Source of the DNA: Spirometra erinaceieuropaei
Taxonomy: Eukaryota; Platyhelminthes; Cestoda; Diphyllobothriidea; Diphyllobothriidae
Reading direction: 5' to 3'
NCBI GenBank assembly: GCA_902702965.1
Contig: CACRXP010000621.1
Span: 54,412-118,411 of the forward strand
DNA: 64,000 nt
How positions within the stretch are numbered: the first letter of the stretch is position 1; the number at the start of each line of letters is the position of its first letter. Position numbers and translations under genes: made by a program. This document shows positions 58,852 to 64,000 of the stretch, in pieces. The notes beneath the pieces are model-generated. The model saw only the letters and a list, made by a program, of their open reading frames with translations. It was not told the origin of the DNA and did no database searches.

Positions 58852-59424
58852 TAACTCCGGATTTTTGTATCTATATTAGATGATACTGTAGAAGACTGTT
58901 GTCCGTTCGCCCGTCGAAAGGATTATCCTTGTGCATTAAACTGCATACGTAGAAATTGTTCCTGTACATCATTGCAAGCATAGTTTCTTCGTACAAAATA
59001 CACATCTATGCTAATCTGTTCTAGGGATTTACCCAAGACGCGACCCGAGTCTGAGTCTGAAAAAAATTATTGACAGAGGACGACACGCATATGCCTACTT
59101 TCAAAATGCATTGAATAGTGCACATAGCTTCTGACCTGTTTTGTACAATAAGGCCTTATTATCATGGGAAAATCCCTGTGGTCCATTTACAGCAGTCTTA
59201 ACAAGGTTATAAGTTTAGTCCGCAGGACATGTACGTGTAAGTCGTCATGAAAACCTTCAGGTCAATACTGTCTGCGGGGACAATACACTCCGCGTATCCA
59301 ATTCGTTGGATGGGAGAAAAATGTTTTACAAAAAAGCATCTTTCCGATTGTCGAGAATAATGGCAGACTTTATATTTAACTGTGACTTTTGGCCAGCGAC
59401 CGTCCTGTTAATAGTTAAAAGATA

Positions 59425-59634
59425 TTGATCGCTCTTCGAGTTGTCCTAAAGTTTATAAAATACACGAAACGCTTTGTAAAATCAATCTCTAAGATCATAT
59501 CCGCGAGGTTTGGAAAGAAAAACGCCGTACGTGCTGTCATGTTCGCTGCGGCTCGTGCGTTGTTGTGCCCGTGTGTCAGTGTGCCGAAAGCGCAGTCCGT
59601 CTTTGCTTCATTTCTTCGTGGGACAGAATTCTGA
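59425..59634 (+). CDS. Candidate terminal exon or small basic peptide, unknown
   Basis: About 70 residues, strongly basic at the start ('VVLKFIKYTKRFVKSISKII', 'SARFGKKNAVRAVMFAAARA'), then 'LLCPCVSVPKAQSVF', ending TGA at 59632-59634. AATAAA lies at 59668-59673, 33 nt after the stop, which supports a 3' end. There is no ATG in the frame before the basic region, so it must be an exon with its start elsewhere. The only acceptor in place (AAAAG ending 59421) is weak. Confidence 0.28.
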   Translation: MIALRVVLKFIKYTKRFVKSISKIISARFGKKNAVRAVMFAAARALLCPCVSVPKAQSVFASFLRGTEF

Positions 59635-59639
59635 TTCGT

Positions 59640-60260
59640 TTTTCAAAGTGGAAATGCTGGCTTAGTCAATAAATCCAAATATTCGCCAGTTAGGTGTATT
59701 TGCCTGTTCGGGTAATTATTGACACGACAGTAATTTTATGTTATTATGCACATTGTTTTCGGTGGATGAATTTCGGTTTTATCAATTTATTGTAAATACT
59801 AGCAAATATTTCAATTTTTTTCTAACATATATCGTACGAGACGCCGCTTTTAAAAACTAGTTTTGTAATTCAGTGTAATAATATTTTAGCATATACGCAT
59901 CCTATTTTACTGCTGAAGGTCCGTCAGATTTCTGTAGGTTGTATTTACTTACAACGACGAAATAACATCGCTGACAAAGGCACGGACGGCTTGAGTAGCC
60001 CCTTTTGGTCTATTGTTTTGTCATACCCAGATTCTGTCAGCGCAATCACGCTATCTTTTGGTTTTAATTCAAAGGTTTTAACTGACGGGACACGAAAACG
60101 TTCTTTTCGGGTTGCGAATGCCTATTTGTATGTGGGCATGTATGTGCAATTAAAAATAGAAATCAAAAAATGCGCAGAGATTAAGTTAAATGAGAAAGCT
60201 TAAGCATCTTTATATAAATTCTGTTCAATAGCCAATGTCAAGTTCACTGGGAACATCAAG
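59640..60260. other. No gene assigned
   Basis: A plus frame at 59991-60203 begins with TTG rather than ATG and has no support. An alternative reading from the acceptor-like tctgtAG at 59937 gives a short frame ending TGA at 59992. Neither is called. Confidence 0.35.
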
Positions 60261-60264
60261 CAAA

Positions 60265-60475
60265 GGCATGCAACAGAACGCGAATCGGAGAAAAAAGATA
60301 ATAATGGTCATTATATGTTAATATAAGGTTCTTAACGAACTGTTAAGCGAAGCTTTCTTTTGAAAGTTTTACGGAGGATGTTGAAAAAATAAAAGACAAG
60401 GTGTAAAAAGGACATATTGGATATTTTTTCGAGCAGGGTTGACTTATTTCAAAAATAGAAGCAAAGAGACGAGTC
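60265..60475 (+). repeat. Direct repeat, partner of 63754-64000
   Basis: 'ggagaaaaaagataa', 'actgttaagcgaagc', 'ggacatattggatatttttt' and 'aaaaatagaagcaaagaga' recur in order at 63754-64000, which has a roughly 45-bp internal insertion. Confidence 0.7.
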
Positions 60476-60499
60476 CCAGGAATTAGTCTTAAAAAAACC

Positions 60500-61320
60500 T
60501 CGAACGCTAAGATGACAGCTTAATAGCCTGCCTTTTCGGATTCCTGCTTGAATCTATGGTTATTGATTCTTTGAAATTCTTTTCATCTACATGCAAAAAA
60601 CTATACACTGCATAAACGACCACTCATACAGCATGCATTTTCATGCTGATGTTTTTTTGCCCTCAACAAGTAAACTATAGTTCCCGAAAAACATGTATTC
60701 GTTAGGAAATGACAGATTGTTCCAATTTTGTTCTCAAAGGGACGACATGGTTTGGATTTAAACAAAAGTTTATAACTGTGAGATTTTGTTAGTACTGCAA
60801 AATATTCGTGTATAAAACTTCACGTTTCTGTATTTCCATCGCGGTTTGTGAATATAACAATATGTATCAAATCTACCGGCAAAAGTTATGAATGTCATAT
60901 AGCATTCTATTAATGCCGTAGAAAAATGTATGGTTTATCGTACGTGGTCAATACGCAACTTGTAGTTTGGAAACCCTTAATGTAGTGTGTCAGCCGGTCG
61001 GGTTAAACATTATTTGAGAATTTATAAGGTTTTTAAAAACGGAATTTTACCCTTTCTTGGAGTATCAACGTGGGAAAAAAGCGTAATTTTCGACATAATG
61101 GGTAAAAATAAAGATACATTGCATAGGTTTCGTTGAATAAAATTGAACTTTTTAGGGTATCGAAAAGCAATGGGCGAAACGCCTGTTACATATATAGTCA
61201 TTGATAAAGCAATGCGTAATATAAAAACGAAGCAATTTTTAACGTCCAGAAACCCCATGTTAAGTTTGCTTGTTTGCACATTGCATCGTTGATTTGCAAT
61301 TTTTCCGTGATTTTTTTACC
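60500..61320. mobile_element. MITE-like repeat, second subfamily
   Basis: Shares interior text with 62.75-63.66 kb ('ctacatgcaaaaaactatacactgc' type block near 60590; 'aacttgtagtttgga' and 'gtcgggttaaa' near 60955-61005; 'ttttaaaaacggaattttac' near 61030). Terminal repeats are not clear. The minus frame at 61022-61279 is part of the repeat. Confidence 0.45.
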
Positions 61321-62330
61321 TTTTTATATGTAAAAACCAAAAACTAACGACATGTCGCGTGTGCAAAGATATTCATCTTGGAATTGTAGAGATCAGTTAA
61401 CACTAGTAATTAAATATAAAGAAAATTACTCATGTTGTTATTTTTGGAACAGGCAGTTTGCTACAATTTGCAGTGAAATTTTTTGAGAGTAAGGAACCTA
61501 AATTTGAATTAAATTGTTGACCTGAGAAAATAGTTTACTCGCAGAACATCACTGTGCACGTTATCCTTACATAAAGATGATATATTGTGAGCAGGAATGC
61601 ACGACATATGCGCATGTTTAATGATGCCAGTGATTAAAGCACATCAAAAGTCGTGCTTATTGTAATTTGGCTGGCATGTGTTAGTTTAAAATGAGAACTT
61701 TTTGTTTTCCACAAGCCCCACTGACACAAAAAAACGACTTTCGCGTCATTTATTAATTGTTTGAAAAGTCTGGTCTGGACGCACTTCATGCAGTCAGTAT
61801 TCGAGAGTAAAAATTACTAATATTAAACCATTAAATGAGCAGGTGTAGGTGCAGAACGTATTAGCGTAGGAAGTGTTACGAATTCAAGTCCAACGTTTTT
61901 TTTTCAAAATGAACAGTCATAATGAAAATCTGTTATGAAAGCTGTAAAAGAACAAATTGGCAGGTACATTCTGCATAATGCAAACCACGAAATGTGTCTA
62001 ACTCATCTTTCATAAACTGATATGTAGTCGTTCGTAGTAATCCGTACAAAGTAGATTATAACCGATATTAATTTATGATGCTGGTAGGCTCCTGTTCAGA
62101 TGGCGTGCGAACGGATAATAGGCATCCTTGTTGCAGGATATTAAATTATGCACAATAATTAATTGAAGCCAATATTGGGTCAACGGCAGCAAAGGGGAGC
62201 ATGCATAACTTTTGTACACAGAAGAATGAAAAAGGATCCAAAAGCAATGATGAATGGTAAGTAAATGCAAACATTCATAAATCTACACGTGCTACGGCAA
62301 AGTTTATTGTAATGTAAGCAAGCAAGACAA
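61320..62330. other. No gene recognised
   Basis: AT-rich with no supported frame. The minus frame at 62073-62270 has no motif. Confidence 0.4.
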
Positions 62331-62339
62331 AAGTTAGAG

Positions 62340-62470
62340 CGTCTAGTGTATCTGTCAACATAACTTCGACAACGTCAACCTGTGTCTTTAAGGAATAACA
62401 ACCGCTTTACATGTTTTGGAACCTTAGTGCCTATTCGTAAATCCTTCTGCCGACTGCCATTATGCAATTA
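62340..62470 (+). repeat. Direct repeat, partner of 63655-63760
   Basis: 'cttcgacaacgtcaacctg', 'tctttaaggaataacaaccg', 'tacatgtttt' and 'cattcgtaaatccttctgc'-like blocks recur, diverged, at 63668-63757. These flank the MITE-like element between them. Confidence 0.55.
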
Positions 62471-62749
62471 TTTACCACGAAAATATGTTACCTGGTTAGA
62501 ATCTAAGTTCGAATTTGTCACCTGAAGGCGTGGATGGTAAAGATGAATTGGCTTTGCGACAAAATGGCTGCAAAAATAGCCGCAGACGGAAATAAGCAGA
62601 TACTTTTAATATACCCTGATTGAGATGTATGCAAAAATTAACCCACTTTTTTGCTAAATGGCAACAAAAAACATTGCTGCAGGCAAATTATAATCAAAAG
62701 TAGCTGGACTGTGTCCAATATCGTTAGAGCTAGTGTATCAGGAAATGCA

Positions 62750-63655
62750 GTTTATCATTCTAAACTGAATAGAATGTGGTTTATGATATGATATGATCCA
62801 GTTACCTCAGGGTGTCGGCTTTCGAAAGATTTTTTTGGCTGCATGCAAGATCTTCACACTGCAATAAATGACTACTTATGTGGTAGACAATTTTCTCATT
62901 GATTTTTGAGGCCCTTGAAAATGCAATTATATTTTGTAAAAAACATACATACAAATATTCATTCTTTTACTTTTTTCCGTAGAACATGTCGTCTTTTTCT
63001 AATGTCATTCTCAAAAGAAGGGTATAATTTGGTTTTAGAAAGTTTTTATTTGTGAGATTTTTTAATAAGGTTAAATGGCCGTTAATGAAACGTCATGTAT
63101 CTGCATTTACGAATGCGGCTTGTAAAGTTAACAATACTGCTCAAATCAACTGCTTTATTCTATAAAACTTATATAGTCTCCTTTAACGCTGTAGAGAAAT
63201 GCATGGTTTTCCATACACGGAAAAAATACAGCTTGTAGATTTGAAACGCTGGGTGCAAGTGTAACAGCAGGTCGGGTTAAAAAATATTCGAAAATTAGAA
63301 ACGTTTTTAAAACCGAATTATACTTTTCTTTTGAGTATGAAGTTGGTAGTAAACGTGATGTGTTACCGAAAAAGTAAAAGAATGAATATTTTATGCATGT
63401 TTCCTACGAAATATATTTGAATTTTTAAGGGCATAGAAAAGCAATTAGAAAATTTCATACCGCATAAGCAGTCATTTATTGCAGAGTATAGCTTTTGCTT
63501 GCGGCCGAAAATAAGTTCTTTCGAAAGCCGACACCTTGAGATAACTAGATCATTATAGATTTATGGTGCATCATGATTAGTTTTACAACACTACTTAATT
63601 TAGTTTTCAAAACGAGAACGCATTTCCAAATTTTGGTTGACGTTTCATGAGTTAG
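62750..63655. mobile_element. MITE-like repeat, second subfamily, inverted ends
   Basis: 'cctcagggtgtcggctttcg' (62807) and 'cgaaagccgacaccttgag' (63521) are inverted copies. The outer right end 'gaacgcatttccaaattttgg' and 'tttcatgagttagcac' is a diverged form of the M5/M6 end. The interior holds 'acacggaaaaaatacagctt' and 'gtaacagcaggtcgggtt'. Non-coding. Confidence 0.6.
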
Positions 63656-63753
63656 CACATCTCTTGTAACTTCGGCAACGTCAGCCTGGATCTTAAAGGA
63701 AGAACATCCGATGTACATGTTGGGAAATCTAAAGGCCCATTCGTAAATCGTTC

Positions 63754-64000
63754 TGCATGTAATAGAACGCAAATGGGAGAAAAAAGATAACAATTGTCAT
63801 AATAATTATATTAGATTCTTTATAAACTGTTAAGCGAAGCATTCTTTTTGAAGGTTTTATGGACGATGGTGATAAAAATGAAAGACGAAACTGCGCAGGA
63901 CATACTATGGTTCAGTGGGGTACTGGATGTAAAATGGACATATTGGATATTTATTCGGGCAGGATTGACCTTTGTCAAAAATAGAAGCAAAGAGATGCGT
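63754..64000 (+). repeat. Direct repeat, partner of 60265-60475
   Basis: See the partner. It runs off the end of the window. The minus frame at 63545-63793 overlaps its start and the MITE end and is not supported. Confidence 0.65.

Noticed and set aside
1..64000. CRISPR arrays, prokaryotic operons or phage modules
   Set aside because: No regular spaced repeats and no long intronless genes; exon sizes, GT-AG introns, poly(A) signals, SINEs and PLEs indicate a eukaryote.

Overview
This is a eukaryotic, AT-rich, gene-poor stretch of genome. It best fits a parasitic flatworm, most likely a diphyllobothriidean tapeworm (the Schistocephalus/Spirometra/Dibothriocephalus type). The reasons are three Penelope-like element (PLE) fragments with flatworm-type GIY-YIG endonucleases, degenerate tandem copies of a C2H2 zinc-finger repeat ('GLVGHL.IHRTET') that I recall as abundant in those worms, tRNA-derived SINEs with TA-rich tails, and small exons with GT-AG introns. 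The taxon is inferred from recalled families; no search was run. There are no operons and no rRNA or bona fide tRNA genes. One assembly gap of 171 N lies at 45382-45552.

Layout. 1-1930: nothing recognisable apart from an old repeat fragment. 1937-5430: a repeat nest of SINE copies in both orientations, a tiny PLE remnant (2417-3091) bounded by 268-bp inverted repeats, and a palindromic foldback array (3644-5430) whose arms are separated by TA runs. About 6.4-24.8 kb and 26.6-44.2 kb: two copies of one large segmental duplication in the same orientation, offset about 19-21.5 kb. They differ by later events: a PLE insertion in copy A (21548-22655), a MITE in copy A (13641-14530), a local tandem duplication in copy A (about 16.85-19.1 kb) and a zinc-finger-repeat insertion in copy B (about 30.1-30.9 kb). 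45.5-54 kb: two roughly 950-bp MITEs with very long inverted repeats, a candidate terminal exon with a CxxC motif and poly(A) signal (50220-50568), and a second PLE (50621-51981) with 413-bp inverted repeats. 54.7-56.65 kb: the best gene in the window. 57-60.2 kb: a few unassigned exon-like ORFs. 60.2-64 kb: more MITE-like repeats and short duplications.

Most interesting content. A complete small gene can be assembled on the + strand at 54742-56626. It has three exons and two phase-1 introns, a TATA box 37 nt before the ATG, a signal peptide, and an ATTAAA just after the stop, giving a predicted 160-residue secreted protein that I do not recognise. Exons 2 and 3 have apparent relatives on the - strand in each half of the segmental duplication (copy A 16102-16317 and 11689-11924; copy B 37662-37877 and 31835-32070). 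Those exons have identical lengths between copies (216 and 236 nt), the same phase-1 junctions, open frames, and only about two-thirds amino-acid identity. This looks like a duplicating, fast-changing family of small secreted proteins embedded in transposon-rich DNA. Their first exons were not found with confidence.

Much of the remaining sequence is intergenic or intronic. Most open frames in it are short and not conserved between the two duplicate copies.
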